A stretch of 64,000 nt of DNA, taken from NCBI RefSeq assembly GCF_000613185.1, contig NZ_CCBB010000003.1, positions 186,001 through 250,000 of the forward strand, in the 5' to 3' direction. The position numbers and the translations under genes are program-made. The stretch's first letter is position 1, and the number at the start of each line of letters is the position of its first letter. This stretch comes from Mycolicibacterium cosmeticum. GTDB taxonomy: Bacteria > Actinomycetota > Actinomycetes > Mycobacteriales > Mycobacteriaceae. The notes under the pieces are model-generated. The model searched no databases. It saw only the letters and a program-made list of their open reading frames with translations, and had not been told where the DNA came from. Shown in pieces: positions 32,596 to 41,264 of the stretch.

Positions 32596-34098
32596 ATGAG
32601 CACCAGCGATAATGTGCGCGCGATCCTGGCCGGCACCGTCCGCGCCTACCAGGCCGACCCCGCCTACCGGAACCGGCCGGACGTGCACAACGAACTCCAG
32701 CGGATCGGCGCCCGGCTCAACGAGCCCATCCGCATCGCGCTGGCCGGTACCCTCAAGGCCGGCAAGTCGACCCTGGTCAACGCCCTGGTGGGGGAGGAGA
32801 TCGCGCCGACCGATGCCACCGAGGCGACCCGCCTGGTCACCCGGTTCCGGCACGGGCTCACCCCGAAGGTGACCGCCAACCACCGCGGCGGCCGCCGCTC
32901 CAACGTGCCGATCACCCGGGACCCGCACGACCGCGGGCTGACGTTCAGCTTCGACGGCCTCGACGAGGGCGATATCGAGGACCTGGACGTGCAGTGGCCG
33001 GCCGCCGAGTTGATCGACACCACGATCATCGACACGCCGGGCACGTCGTCGCTGTCGCGCGACGTCTCGGCGCGCACGCTGCGGCTGCTGGTTCCCGAGG
33101 ACGGCGTGCCCCGGGTGGACGCCGTGGTGTTCCTGCTGCGCACCCTCAACGCCGCCGATATCGCGCTGCTCAAACAGATCGGTGAGCTGGTCGGTGGGGA
33201 GGCGGGGGTGTCGAGCGCACTGGGGGTGATCGGCGTGGCCTCGCGGGCCGACGAGATCGGTGCCGGCCGGATCGATGCGATGCTGTCGGCCCGCGAGGTG
33301 GCCACCCGGTTCACCTCCGAGATGGAGAAGACCGGCATCTGCCAGGCCGTGGTCCCGGTGTCGGGGCTGCTGGCCCTGACCGCACGCACCTTGCGGCAGA
33401 GCGAGTTCGTCGCGCTGGAGAAGCTCGCCGCGGTGGAACCGGCCGACCTGAGCAAGGCCATGCTCAGTGTGGACCGGTTCGCCCGCGAGGACAGCTCGTT
33501 ACCGGTGGACGCGGCGACCAGGGCGGCCCTGCTGGACCGGTTCGGCATGTTCGGCATCCGCATCGCCATCGCGGTGCTGCGCGCCGGGATCAGCGATTCG
33601 GTGGCGCTGGCCGAGGAACTGCTGGAGCGCAGTGGGCTGATCGCGCTGCGGGACGTTATCGACCAGCAGTTCGCGCAGCGGTCGGATCTGCTCAAGGCGC
33701 ACACCGCGCTGCTGGCGCTGCGCCGATTCGTCCAGGTGAACCCGGTCTACGCCGGCAGGCAGATCCTCGCCGACATCGATCCGCTGCTGGCCGACGCCCA
33801 CCCGTTCGAGGAACTCCGGCTGCTGAGCCAACTACGTTCTCGACCAACCACTTTGAACGACGACGAGATGGCGTCGCTGCGCCGCCTGATCGGCGGGTCG
33901 GGTACCGACCCGGCCAGCCGGCTGGGGTTGGGCCCCGACGATCCGTACGACGGGCCGCGGGCGGCGTTCGCGGCCGCGCAGCGCTGGCGGCGCCGGGCCG
34001 ATCACCCGCTCAACGACCCGTTCACCACCAGGGCCTGCCGGGCCGCGGTGCGCAGCGCGGAGGCGCTGGTGGCCGAGTACCACGCCATGGGGCGGTAG
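32596..34098 (+). CDS. iniC: IniC, second dynamin-like GTPase of the ini operon
   Basis: A 500-residue paralogue of IniA (M. tuberculosis IniC 493). G1 is GTLKAGKS at 51-58 and G3 DTPG at 146-149. At the place of G4 the sequence is VASRADE (about 214-220), with Arg where the normal N/TKxD has Lys, so guanine recognition may be weak, as also in other IniC proteins by my memory. No membrane-inserting hydrophobic loop like that in IniA is seen; the C-terminal half is helical. Probably a partner or regulator of IniA. The ATG at 32596 is 8 bp after iniA. The gene converges with a small membrane protein gene 6 bp further on. Confidence 0.92.
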   Translation: MSTSDNVRAILAGTVRAYQADPAYRNRPDVHNELQRIGARLNEPIRIALAGTLKAGKSTLVNALVGEEIAPTDATEATRLVTRFRHGLTPKVTANHRGGRRSNVPITRDPHDRGLTFSFDGLDEGDIEDLDVQWPAAELIDTTIIDTPGTSSLSRDVSARTLRLLVPEDGVPRVDAVVFLLRTLNAADIALLKQIGELVGGEAGVSSALGVIGVASRADEIGAGRIDAMLSAREVATRFTSEMEKTGICQAVVPVSGLLALTARTLRQSEFVALEKLAAVEPADLSKAMLSVDRFAREDSSLPVDAATRAALLDRFGMFGIRIAIAVLRAGISDSVALAEELLERSGLIALRDVIDQQFAQRSDLLKAHTALLALRRFVQVNPVYAGRQILADIDPLLADAHPFEELRLLSQLRSRPTTLNDDEMASLRRLIGGSGTDPASRLGLGPDDPYDGPRAAFAAAQRWRRRADHPLNDPFTTRACRAAVRSAEALVAEYHAMGR

Positions 34099-34104
34099 GG
34101 ATCC

Positions 34105-34515
34105 TCAGGGATACAGTGTCCGGGTCTCGTTGAGCCGTGGCCTGCGCCGGGTGGTGGTCTGGTCATCGCTGGATTCGGTGCTCCGGTGCCGGGTCTGCGG
34201 CCCCTGCGTCGGCGACGTCGACGAGGTGGTCGATGACGTCGTCGACGAACTGGTGGCGTCCGGATCGTTGATGTCGGTGGTGGCCGGCGGGCTGGTGCTG
34301 GTGATGGTCTCGGTGGTGGTGGTCGCCGACGATGTGGAACGGTCCGAGAAGGTGGGCGTGACGAACTCCGTCGGCGCCTGCTGCGGCTGATTGAACTGAC
34401 GGGCGACGAACAGGGCGCCCCAGACGATCAGCGCGATGGCCGCCAGCGCGGCGAGGCTGGCCCCGGCCAACGTGGACGTGCGTTCGTGCCACTTACGCTC
34501 GTCCGTCACGGGCAC
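34105..34515 (-). CDS. Small single-pass membrane protein with Thr/Ser-rich tail
   Basis: A 136-residue protein with a short cytoplasmic N-terminus (MPVTDERKWHERTS), one membrane helix (LAGASLAALAAIALIVWGALFV, about 16-38) and an outside tail of Thr, Ser and Pro ending in basic residues (TRRRPRLNETRTLYP). Family unknown; this design is frequent in mycobacteria. The start is GTG at 34515; GTG at 34509 would also serve, and no ribosome site is visible for either, so it may be leaderless. It converges with iniC and is 34 bp downstream of the F420-type oxidoreductase gene on the same strand. Confidence 0.68.
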   Translation of the reverse strand: MPVTDERKWHERTSTLAGASLAALAAIALIVWGALFVARQFNQPQQAPTEFVTPTFSDRSTSSATTTTETITSTSPPATTDINDPDATSSSTTSSTTSSTSPTQGPQTRHRSTESSDDQTTTRRRPRLNETRTLYP

Positions 34516-34549
34516 CGATAGTAACCGCGCCGTGCCGGTGGCTGCCGGG

Positions 34550-35488
34550 TCAACCGAGTTGACCGATGACCTCGGAAGCGAAGAATTCCAGGTGGTCGAG
34601 ATCGGACATGTCCAGAACCTGCAGATATACCCGCGTGACGCCGGCGTCGAGGTAGGCGCCCAGCTTGTCGGCGATCTCGCCCGGGGTGCCCACCGTCGGC
34701 GAGTTCTGCCGCATCTCGTCCAGCTCGCGGCCGATGGCCGCCGCCCGCCGGGTCAGTTCCGCCTCGTCGCGACCGGCGCACAGCACGAACGCCGCCGAGT
34801 AGACCAGCGAGTCCGGTGCCCGGCCCGCCGCGTCGACCGCCGCGGCGACCCGTCCGAACTGCTCGGTCACCTTGTCCAGCGGGGCGAACGGGATGTTGAA
34901 CTCGCCGGCGAACCGGGCGGTGAGTGCCGGGGTGCGCTTCGGGCCGCCGCCGCCGATGATGATCGGCAGCGGGCGCTGCACCGGCTTGGGCAGGGCCGGC
35001 GAGTCCTTGACGGTGTAGTGCTTGCCGGTGAAGTCGAAGGTCTCGCCGACGGGCGTGTCCCACAGGCCGGTGAGAATCTGCAATTGCTCGGTGAGCCGGT
35101 CGAACCGTTCGCCCAGCGGCGGGAACGGGATGGCGTAGGCCTGGTGCTCCTCTTCGAACCAGCCCGCGCCGATACCCAATTCGACCCGGCCACCGCTCAT
35201 CTCGTCGACCTGCGCGACGGCGATGGCCAGTGGTCCGGGGTGGCGGAAGGTGGCCGAGGTGACCATGGTGCCCAACCGGATGGTGGAGGTCTCCCGCGCG
35301 ATACCGCCCAGGGTCACCCACGAATCGGTGGGACCGGGCAGTCCGTCACCGCTCATGGCCAGGTAGTGGTCCGATCGGAAAAACGCGGAGAAGGCCAACT
35401 TCTCGGCGGCCTGCGCCACGGCGAGCTGGTCGCCGTAGGTGGCACCTTGTTGCGGTTCGACGAAGACGCGGAAGTCGGTTGTTCCCAT
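34550..35488 (-). CDS. LLM class F420-dependent oxidoreductase
   Basis: A 312-residue TIM-barrel protein of the luciferase-like monooxygenase family, F420 subgroup. Typical segments are FFRSDHYLAMSGDGLPGPTDSW near residue 40, IRLGTMVTSATFRHPGPLAIAVAQVDEMSGGRVELGIGAGW (only part quoted as evidence: GGRVELGIGAGW), and PLPIIIGGGGPKRTPALTARF. These enzymes use reduced F420 or FMN; the substrate is unknown. The ATG at 35488 is preferred; an in-frame GTG two codons earlier is possible. It lies 10 bp downstream of the TIGR03085-type gene on the same strand, so the two are an operon. Confidence 0.85.
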   Translation of the reverse strand: MGTTDFRVFVEPQQGATYGDQLAVAQAAEKLAFSAFFRSDHYLAMSGDGLPGPTDSWVTLGGIARETSTIRLGTMVTSATFRHPGPLAIAVAQVDEMSGGRVELGIGAGWFEEEHQAYAIPFPPLGERFDRLTEQLQILTGLWDTPVGETFDFTGKHYTVKDSPALPKPVQRPLPIIIGGGGPKRTPALTARFAGEFNIPFAPLDKVTEQFGRVAAAVDAAGRAPDSLVYSAAFVLCAGRDEAELTRRAAAIGRELDEMRQNSPTVGTPGEIADKLGAYLDAGVTRVYLQVLDMSDLDHLEFFASEVIGQLG

Positions 35489-35498
35489 CTGCACAACA

Positions 35499-36122
35499 CT
35501 AAAGGCCGCGGCGGGCCGCCCGCAGAGCGGCAACGGCGTCGTCGTCGCCGTCGAAGGTGACCCGCGCGGGTTCACGGCCGGCGGCGAACAACAGCAGTTC
35601 GCCGGGTTCGCCGGTGACGGTCACCGGTGCCCCGCTGCCTGCGCTGGCCAGCACCTTGCCGTCCGGCGCGGCCAAACTCACCCGGGCCGGTGACTTCGAC
35701 AGCGTCATCCTGGCGAACTGGGCAACCTGCCGCTCCAGCGCGCGTCCGGTCTGATCGTCGAGAACCCTTGGTTCCCAAGATGTTCCGGCCCGTCGTACAT
35801 CCTCGTGATGGATGAACATCTCGGCGACGTTGACCAGCGGGTCGAGCAGGGCGAACGGCGAGTACACCGGCGGCCCGGCGGCGACCTTGTCCAGCAGGGC
35901 GGCCCAGTCGTTGGACGCCGTCACCTGCTCCTGCACCTTGGCCGTGTAACCGGCCAGCGCCGGAAGCAGGATGCCGGGAGCGGCGTCGATGCGCCGTTCG
36001 CGCACCACCAGGTGTGCGGCCAGGTCGCGGGTCGTCCAGCCCTCGCACAGGGTGGGGGCGTCGGGCCCGGCCTCGCGCATGGTGGCGACCAGGGCCGCGC
36101 GTTCCCGTCGTGCCACCGACAT
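35499..36122 (-). CDS. TIGR03085-type DinB/maleylpyruvate isomerase family protein
   Basis: A 207-residue mycobacterial protein of the DinB-like metal-binding superfamily. The start MSVARRERAALVATMREAGPDAPTLCEGW, the segment RDLAAHLVVRERRIDAAPG with the first metal His, and VAEMFIHHEDVRRAG with Glu and His-His give the His-Glu-His triad. TIGR03085 proteins are conserved in Actinobacteria with unknown reaction, possibly mycothiol-linked. ATG at 36122 is preceded by GGGGG at 6 bases. The gene starts 19 bp after the lipoprotein gene and is followed by the F420 oxidoreductase gene. Confidence 0.83.
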   Translation of the reverse strand: MSVARRERAALVATMREAGPDAPTLCEGWTTRDLAAHLVVRERRIDAAPGILLPALAGYTAKVQEQVTASNDWAALLDKVAAGPPVYSPFALLDPLVNVAEMFIHHEDVRRAGTSWEPRVLDDQTGRALERQVAQFARMTLSKSPARVSLAAPDGKVLASAGSGAPVTVTGEPGELLLFAAGREPARVTFDGDDDAVAALRAARRGL

Positions 36123-36141
36123 CACATTCCCCCGCTCATGA

Positions 36142-36696
36142 TCAGAAGACGTCCACGCCCTCGACCCGCACGAGCATGCCGTGGCCGGTGCCGTCGTTGG
36201 TGAACCGGGTCCCGTCCGACGACGCGGCGATGGTCCAGCCCAGCGCCCGGTAGGTCTTGTAGTCCAGCGTGACAGCCGGGATATCGCCGAGATTGCCCAG
36301 TACCCAACGGACTTCGCCGTCGGCACTCAACCGCACGCCGTTGGCCGGCGCTCCGTCCACCTCGGGAGAGTTCTGGAACTGCGACTCACAACCCACGTCG
36401 GCGGTGGACACCTGGCAGCGCGTCAACCCCGATTTCGTCTGGATGAAGACGTACCCGTTCTGCGGGGCGAGGGTTTCGCCGCCCGGCGGGGCGGCGGTGG
36501 GCACCGGGCTGGACGGGGCCGGCGTGCTCGGGGGTGCGGGGGTGCTGCGGCTCGGGCGCGGGGTGGGCACCGTCGGCTCGATGCCGTCGGTGTTCGGCGC
36601 CCCGGTGGGATGGCCGTCGGTCAGGTCGGAGCAACCACCCAGGCTCAGCACGGCGGCCGCCGCGCACACCGCCACTCGCATCCCCCTGCCGACCAC
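36142..36696 (-). CDS. Secreted lipoprotein, LpqJ-like
   Basis: A 184-residue lipoprotein. The signal peptide ends LSLGGC (lipobox) near residue 22. A Pro/Thr/Ser spacer (PTVPTPRPSRSTPAPP) leads to a compact C-terminal domain with two Cys (LTRCQVSTADVGCES), YKTYRALGWTIAASSDGTRF and a final VRVEGVDVF. The domain and place near iniC recall LpqJ (Rv0344c) of M. tuberculosis, by memory only. The start is GTG at 36696 or ATG at 36681; both give a proper signal peptide. Confidence 0.75.
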   Translation of the reverse strand: MVGRGMRVAVCAAAAVLSLGGCSDLTDGHPTGAPNTDGIEPTVPTPRPSRSTPAPPSTPAPSSPVPTAAPPGGETLAPQNGYVFIQTKSGLTRCQVSTADVGCESQFQNSPEVDGAPANGVRLSADGEVRWVLGNLGDIPAVTLDYKTYRALGWTIAASSDGTRFTNDGTGHGMLVRVEGVDVF

Positions 36697-36787
36697 ACGT
36701 CGAGGCTACCGGCTGGAATGTCGCGGCTTCGGGAACGTTACGTCGCATCTCGGTAACTTCACAGCCTGGCCACCTAGGGTCGACGCA

Positions 36788-37600
36788 ATGCTCGGCAAGC
36801 ACGGCGCCCGTTTGTGGGACAGGTTCCTGGACTCACCATTCTCCGGTCTCGCGCCGTGGGTGTGGATGGCGATGCTGGCCGGCCCTGGGCGTTACGAGCT
36901 GGCGGTATCGGGGGCGCTGGCGATCTCGGTGCTGGTGCTCCTGATGTGCGCGCGGCGGGGGATCCCGGTGCACGTCATCGAATTTCTCGGCGTCGGCTAC
37001 TTCGTGCTGATGGCGATCATCGGGTTCTTTGCCTCGACCGCCACGAAGGCTTGGCTGGAGCTGTGGTCCGGCGACATCACCAATGCGCTGCTGGCCGGGT
37101 ACGCCATGGTCACCCTGGTGATCAGGCGACCGTACACGATGGTCTACGCCCGGCACCGGATGGCGCGTGAGCATTGGGGCACTTCGCTTTTCGTGCGGAT
37201 CAACATGATGGTGACGGCCGTCTGGGCGGCCGTGTTCGCCTTCGCGGCGGCCAGCGGCTTCATCGGCGATGCGCTGTGGCACGACACCGACAACTTCTGG
37301 ACCGGTTGGATACTGCAGCTGGCCGCGCTGTCCTTCGGGGTGGCGTTCAACGACGTGTATCCCGAGCGCGCCTTGGCCGTCGCGCACGCGCACGCGCACG
37401 TTCCGTCCTGGGTGCGCGTCGTCGAGTGGGTGCCGCCGTTCGTGGCAGGCACCGGGGTGGCCGGCTGGTTGCTCGGCGCGCTCGCCGCCGCCGGTTGCGC
37501 GGCCCTGGTCGCCGGCGGGGCGGTCAGCGCGGGGGTGCTGCGCTGGGCAGCACACCGCCCAGTGCGGTCCGCGCCAACCGCCGAGCATTCTCCTCGGTGA
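36788..37600 (+). CDS. Multi-pass membrane protein of unknown function
   Basis: A 270-residue protein with six or seven membrane helices (for example YELAVSGALAISVLVLLMC, VIEFLGVGYFVLMAIIGFFA, MMVTAVWAAVFAFAAASGFI). No transporter or enzyme signature is recognised. A His-Ala repeat (AVAHAHAHVPSW) near residue 205 is unusual and could bind metal. The ATG at 36788 was chosen because the frame upstream belongs to the antisense of the lipoprotein gene. The 3' end overlaps the convergent tetR gene by 77 bp. Confidence 0.72.
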   Translation: MLGKHGARLWDRFLDSPFSGLAPWVWMAMLAGPGRYELAVSGALAISVLVLLMCARRGIPVHVIEFLGVGYFVLMAIIGFFASTATKAWLELWSGDITNALLAGYAMVTLVIRRPYTMVYARHRMAREHWGTSLFVRINMMVTAVWAAVFAFAAASGFIGDALWHDTDNFWTGWILQLAALSFGVAFNDVYPERALAVAHAHAHVPSWVRVVEWVPPFVAGTGVAGWLLGALAAAGCAALVAGGAVSAGVLRWAAHRPVRSAPTAEHSPR

Positions 37601-38126
37601 GCGCGCAGTGCCCGGTCATCCGGCGAAAGATGAGGGGGCCGAACAGGATGTCGATGACATCGTCGATCGCCAGAGTCGGGTCGGCGTCGCCGCGGTCCAG
37701 GCCGCGCTGCCACAACGTGGCGATGGCCTCGCGCCGTCCCCGCAGGAAGTACTCCCGGAAATACGCCGCCCCGGTCGGATCGTCCGCGCAGGCCGCGAGC
37801 AGCTGGGCGAACACCTGCCCGCGCGGGCTGTCGTAGAACGCCGACACCCGGACCACCTGCTCGGCCAGGTCGTCGACGGTGCTTCCGGTGTCGGGTAACG
37901 GTAGGGCCTGGGCCATCATGGTGCCGAAGGCCTCGGCCGCGACCGCGGTGCGGGACGGCCAGTGCTTGTACAGGGTGGCCTTGCTGGCGCCGGAGCGCGC
38001 AGCGATCGCGTCCATGGTCGCCGCCGGGAAACCACCGTCGTCGAGCAGCTCGGCGGTGGCGGCCAGGACGGCGTGGTGGATGCGATCGCTGCGCGCGCCG
38101 GTGGGGCGGACGAAATCAGGCGACAT
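37524..38126 (-). CDS. TetR/AcrR family regulator of the SDR gene
   Basis: A 200-residue TetR protein. The DNA-binding domain is at 12-62: DRIHHAVLAATAELLDDGGF, then ATMDAIAARSGASKATLYKHWPSR. The C-terminal part resembles the TetR_C_11/C_16 type (YDSPRGQVFAQLLAACADDP, FREYFLRGRREAI). Its ATG overlaps the end of the upstream SDR gene by 11 bp, so the two are translated together. The palindrome at 38985-39010 before the SDR gene is the likely autoregulatory operator. Confidence 0.88.
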   Translation of the reverse strand: MSPDFVRPTGARSDRIHHAVLAATAELLDDGGFPAATMDAIAARSGASKATLYKHWPSRTAVAAEAFGTMMAQALPLPDTGSTVDDLAEQVVRVSAFYDSPRGQVFAQLLAACADDPTGAAYFREYFLRGRREAIATLWQRGLDRGDADPTLAIDDVIDILFGPLIFRRMTGHCALTEENARRLARTALGGVLPSAAPPR

Positions 38127-38958
38127 CGTCGAAATCGGTCGATTCCGCCACGGAACGCCACTGCACCAGTTCGGCTTGTACGTGCGCGATCTTGGCCTCG
38201 ACGGCGGCGATCGTGTCCTTGCCCAGCAGCAGCCGCAGCGGCGGCTCCGGGGAGTCGACGACGTCGATGATCGCTGCGGCCGCCTTGACCGGGTCACCGG
38301 GCTGGTCGTGGTTGCGCTCGCCGGCGTGCACGCGCATGGCACCGGCGGGGCCGTCGCTGTAGTCGTCGATGACCGTCTGCTGGGTGTGCAGGCTCGAGGA
38401 GTCCAGGAAGTCGGTGCGGAAGTAGCCGGGTTCGACGACCATGACGTGCACGCCCAGCGGTTTCAGTTCGGCGTGCATGGCCTCGGTGATGGCCTCGACG
38501 GCGAACTTGGTGGAGGCGTAGACACCCCAGCCGGGGGAGCTGGCGAAACCGCCCACCGAGGAGATGTTGACGATGGTGCCGGACCGCTGCGCGCGCAGCA
38601 CCGGCGTCACCGCGCGGGTGACGGTGAGCAGGCCGAACACGTTGGTGTCGTAGACGGCGCGCACCTCGGCGTCGGAGGCCTCTTCGACCGCGCCGAGCAG
38701 TCCGCGGCCGGCATTGTTGATCAGCACGTCGATCCGCCCGAAGCGTTGCACGGCGGCGTCGACGGCGGCCGTGGCCTGGCGCTCGTCGGTGACGTCCAGG
38801 GCGACGGCCAGTAGGTTCGCACCACCCTCGGGCAGCGCGTCGTACACCGCGGCGGTGTCGCGTGCGGTGGCGACCACGCGGTGGCCGCGGGCGAGGGCGT
38901 CGCGGGCGATCTGAAGCCCGAAACCGCGGGATGCTCCTGTGATGAACCAAACGCTCAT
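38116..38958 (-). CDS. Short-chain dehydrogenase/reductase
   Basis: A 280-residue classical SDR. Cofactor motif TGASRGFG at 7-14, NNAG at 81-84, catalytic Ser134 (NISSVGG), Tyr147 and Lys151 (YASTK). The Arg in motif 1 (ASRGFG) and ATARD at about 30-34 suggest NADPH. Substrate unknown. First gene of a two-gene operon with tetR. ATG at 38958; the operator-like repeat lies 27 bp upstream. Confidence 0.9.
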   Translation of the reverse strand: MSVWFITGASRGFGLQIARDALARGHRVVATARDTAAVYDALPEGGANLLAVALDVTDERQATAAVDAAVQRFGRIDVLINNAGRGLLGAVEEASDAEVRAVYDTNVFGLLTVTRAVTPVLRAQRSGTIVNISSVGGFASSPGWGVYASTKFAVEAITEAMHAELKPLGVHVMVVEPGYFRTDFLDSSSLHTQQTVIDDYSDGPAGAMRVHAGERNHDQPGDPVKAAAAIIDVVDSPEPPLRLLLGKDTIAAVEAKIAHVQAELVQWRSVAESTDFDDVA

Positions 38959-38984
38959 GGTGATGACCAGCCTTTTCTCGGTTC

Positions 38985-39010
38985 AACTGAACTGTACGAT
39001 CAGTTTAGTT
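38985..39010. promoter_or_regulatory. TetR-type operator upstream of the SDR-tetR operon
   Basis: AACTGAACTG (38985-38994) and CAGTTTAGTT (39001-39010) are inverted copies matching at 9 of 10 positions around TACGAT. The place between promoter and start, and the half-site length, fit the TetR protein encoded by the second gene of the operon. Confidence 0.75.
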
Positions 39011-39059
39011 TAGTGGGACGCCCGGTCCAACGGTGCGATGCGCGGGTTTATTTCCCGGC

Positions 39060-40379
39060 TTACTGCCGCAGCACGATGCGGGTCAGGTCGGCCAGCGCCA
39101 CGTGCGGTGGTTCGTTGCCGAAGTGCTCGATGAGCTGCACCTGGATCTCACCGACGACACCGCCGAGGATGGCGCCGACGGCGATCATGGTCGGCTCGTC
39201 ATCCTTGAACACCGGCCGCAGGATCGACTCGTACTCCTCATTGCTGAGCTGGCTCATCTTGTCGATGATCGTCTGCTCCAGGTCCAGCGCGTTCATGGCG
39301 TAGTCCTGGGCCTCGTGCAATGTCGTCGGCAGTTTCTCCAGCACCATGTGCACCAGGTTGTTCTTCACCGCGTTGTAGCGCTCGGTGCCGACGGCGAACT
39401 TCACCAGCGGCTTGGCCACCCCGGTCTGCGCGTCGATCGCGGCGTCCACCTCCTTGGCCACGAGCGCGAACAGCTTGTCCGCCCCCGGGCCGCGCAGCAC
39501 CCCGTCGAACAGGATCTCGGCGGAGAACAGGTCCTCGGAGAGGATCCGCGCGTAGTCGCGGGTGATGGTGTCGCGCTGGGCGTGCAGCAGCCCCTGGAAC
39601 GGGATGAAACCGAGATATTTGGTCGGGTGGATCGGCCGGAACAGCATGTTCAGCGCGATGTAATCGCTGATGAAACCCACGCCGAAGCCGAACGCCGGCA
39701 TGATCCACGGGTTCTGGAACAGGGCCCAGGCCACCATCTGCACCACGCCGATGGCCAGACCGAAATAGATGCCGCTGCGCCGGACGAACGCCATGGCGTT
39801 GTCGCCGAGGCCGCGCATCAGCTTGTTGAGCTTGTCCTTGTTGCGCACCAGCGTCGTGATCGCCAGGAACTGGACGTCGACGAAGCGCGGCAGATCCGAC
39901 TGCATCTCGCGCAGCAGGCTTTCCACCACCCGCGGCGTCTCGGCATGCACCCGGGACTTGATGGCCGCCCGGGCGGCCTCGGGCAGCGAATCCCATAATC
40001 CCGGGCGGATCTGTTCGGCCAGATCGCGGGAGATCTCGTCGACGGCCTCGGTCAACGGCTCCCGCAGCGCCTCGACGGCTTCCTTGGCGTCGACCTTCTG
40101 GAGCAGTTCCTCCGGCTTGAGCAGGTTCTGGGTCAGCAGTTCGATGGTCTTGGACCCCACCTTGCCAGCCCGGCGCGGCACGATGCCCTGCCAGCCGAAC
40201 GGCCCGATGCCCTTGAACTCCTGCGGCCGGTACAGCATCTCCAGCGCGACGATCTTGGTGCTCCAGCCGACGAACGCGGCCACGAACGGCATCGACAGGT
40301 AGATCAGCCAGTTGACGCTGAAATCGGCCTTGATCTCGTTCCAGCTCTGGATGGCGAGAAGGGTCTCGCTGGTGGTCAT
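39060..40379 (-). CDS. DUF445 domain membrane protein
   Basis: A 439-residue DUF445 (YheB/YjiN type) protein. An N-terminal membrane helix (VNWLIYLSMPFVAAFVGWST) leads to EMLYRPQEFKGIGPFGWQGIVPRRAGK, the family hallmark; a long coiled region follows; a second pair of hydrophobic segments (GIYFGLAIGVVQMVAWALF) precedes the second hallmark NMLFRPIHPTKYLGFIPFQGLLHAQRD. DUF445 proteins sit at the membrane with unknown function. ATG at 40379. It is 7 bp downstream of the Abi-alpha gene on the same strand, so the two form an operon. Confidence 0.88.
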   Translation of the reverse strand: MTTSETLLAIQSWNEIKADFSVNWLIYLSMPFVAAFVGWSTKIVALEMLYRPQEFKGIGPFGWQGIVPRRAGKVGSKTIELLTQNLLKPEELLQKVDAKEAVEALREPLTEAVDEISRDLAEQIRPGLWDSLPEAARAAIKSRVHAETPRVVESLLREMQSDLPRFVDVQFLAITTLVRNKDKLNKLMRGLGDNAMAFVRRSGIYFGLAIGVVQMVAWALFQNPWIMPAFGFGVGFISDYIALNMLFRPIHPTKYLGFIPFQGLLHAQRDTITRDYARILSEDLFSAEILFDGVLRGPGADKLFALVAKEVDAAIDAQTGVAKPLVKFAVGTERYNAVKNNLVHMVLEKLPTTLHEAQDYAMNALDLEQTIIDKMSQLSNEEYESILRPVFKDDEPTMIAVGAILGGVVGEIQVQLIEHFGNEPPHVALADLTRIVLRQ

Positions 40380-40386
40380 GCGCGGA

Positions 40387-41211
40387 TCACGGGCCGTCCT
40401 GTTGCATCGCAGCCTCCCACAACCCGCGGCCCAGAGCCGACAGGCTCAAGGTCTGCTTTTCCACCCGTGCGACGAGTGGCCCGCGCGTTGCGTTCTTGAT
40501 GGCCCGCAACACCATGGGCTCGGCCATGAGCACCTCGTAGTCCGCCTTCTTGGACGGGTCCTCCTGGCCGGTCTCGACCAACCCAAGAGATAGCAGATGG
40601 CCGACGTACTGCGGGACCATATTGGGCAAAGCGACGTTGGCCGTGCGGCCGATCAGGCAGGCGTTCTCCAGCACGGCGCCGCCGGAGGTGCGCGACCGGG
40701 AGTAGACGTTGACCAACGGTGAGGACGCACCCTCGGAGAGGGCGCCGATGATGCGTGCTTCGTCGGCCACCAACTGGTCCAGCAGCCGGTGATACAGCTC
40801 GGTCTGGCTCCCGGCCGTGCTCTGGTCCAGCGCCCGGTCGAGCAGCTTGCCCATCTTGCCGTGCAGCGAGTCGGTGTCGGCCGGTTTGACCGACGCCACG
40901 GTGCGCGCCGGCGCCTCCAGCGCTTCCAGCCGGTTCTTCACCAAGGTGGCCAGTTGCTCTTCACCCCACGTCGCGAGCTTGAAACCCACTTTGGCCGCAT
41001 CCATAGCCCGGTCGGCGATGCCGAACGGGTCGAAGCGCTTGGGCACCACCGGTCGCCGCCGCGGCGTCCGCAGGATCACCGCGAGGTCTCCCACCGGCGT
41101 GGTCAGCCGGAACGCGCGGCGCTCATGGCCTTCGCGGTTCGCCGGCTCGTCGGCTGTGACGTCTGGGCCGACGTCCGGGCCGACTCCCGACTTCGATATT
41201 TCCTGTGACAC
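40387..41211 (-). CDS. Abi-alpha (DUF4393) family protein
   Basis: A 274-residue protein. The region from about 85 to 260 (LHGKMGKLLDRALDQSTAGSQTELYHRLLDQLVADEARIIGALSEG and later LENACLIGRTANVALPNMVPQYVGHLLSLGLVETG, cited for position only in part) matches the DUF4393/Abi-alpha family, whose name comes from similarity to an abortive infection protein. The N-terminus is Asp/Pro-rich. The GTG at 41211 has GGGAGGG 5 bases upstream, better placed than the GTG at 41217. Cotranscription with the DUF445 membrane protein suggests a joint role at the membrane; a phage-defence role is not shown. Confidence 0.75.
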   Translation of the reverse strand: MSQEISKSGVGPDVGPDVTADEPANREGHERRAFRLTTPVGDLAVILRTPRRRPVVPKRFDPFGIADRAMDAAKVGFKLATWGEEQLATLVKNRLEALEAPARTVASVKPADTDSLHGKMGKLLDRALDQSTAGSQTELYHRLLDQLVADEARIIGALSEGASSPLVNVYSRSRTSGGAVLENACLIGRTANVALPNMVPQYVGHLLSLGLVETGQEDPSKKADYEVLMAEPMVLRAIKNATRGPLVARVEKQTLSLSALGRGLWEAAMQQDGP

Positions 41212-41264
41212 CGTCACCCTCCCGCACCCCTTGAGTTGTTGGCACGGTACCGGACACCCCGGTG

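Noticed and set aside
40387..41211. Calling the Abi-alpha protein a phage defence gene
   Set aside because: The family name alone is not evidence; its neighbour is a DUF445 membrane protein and no other defence genes are near.
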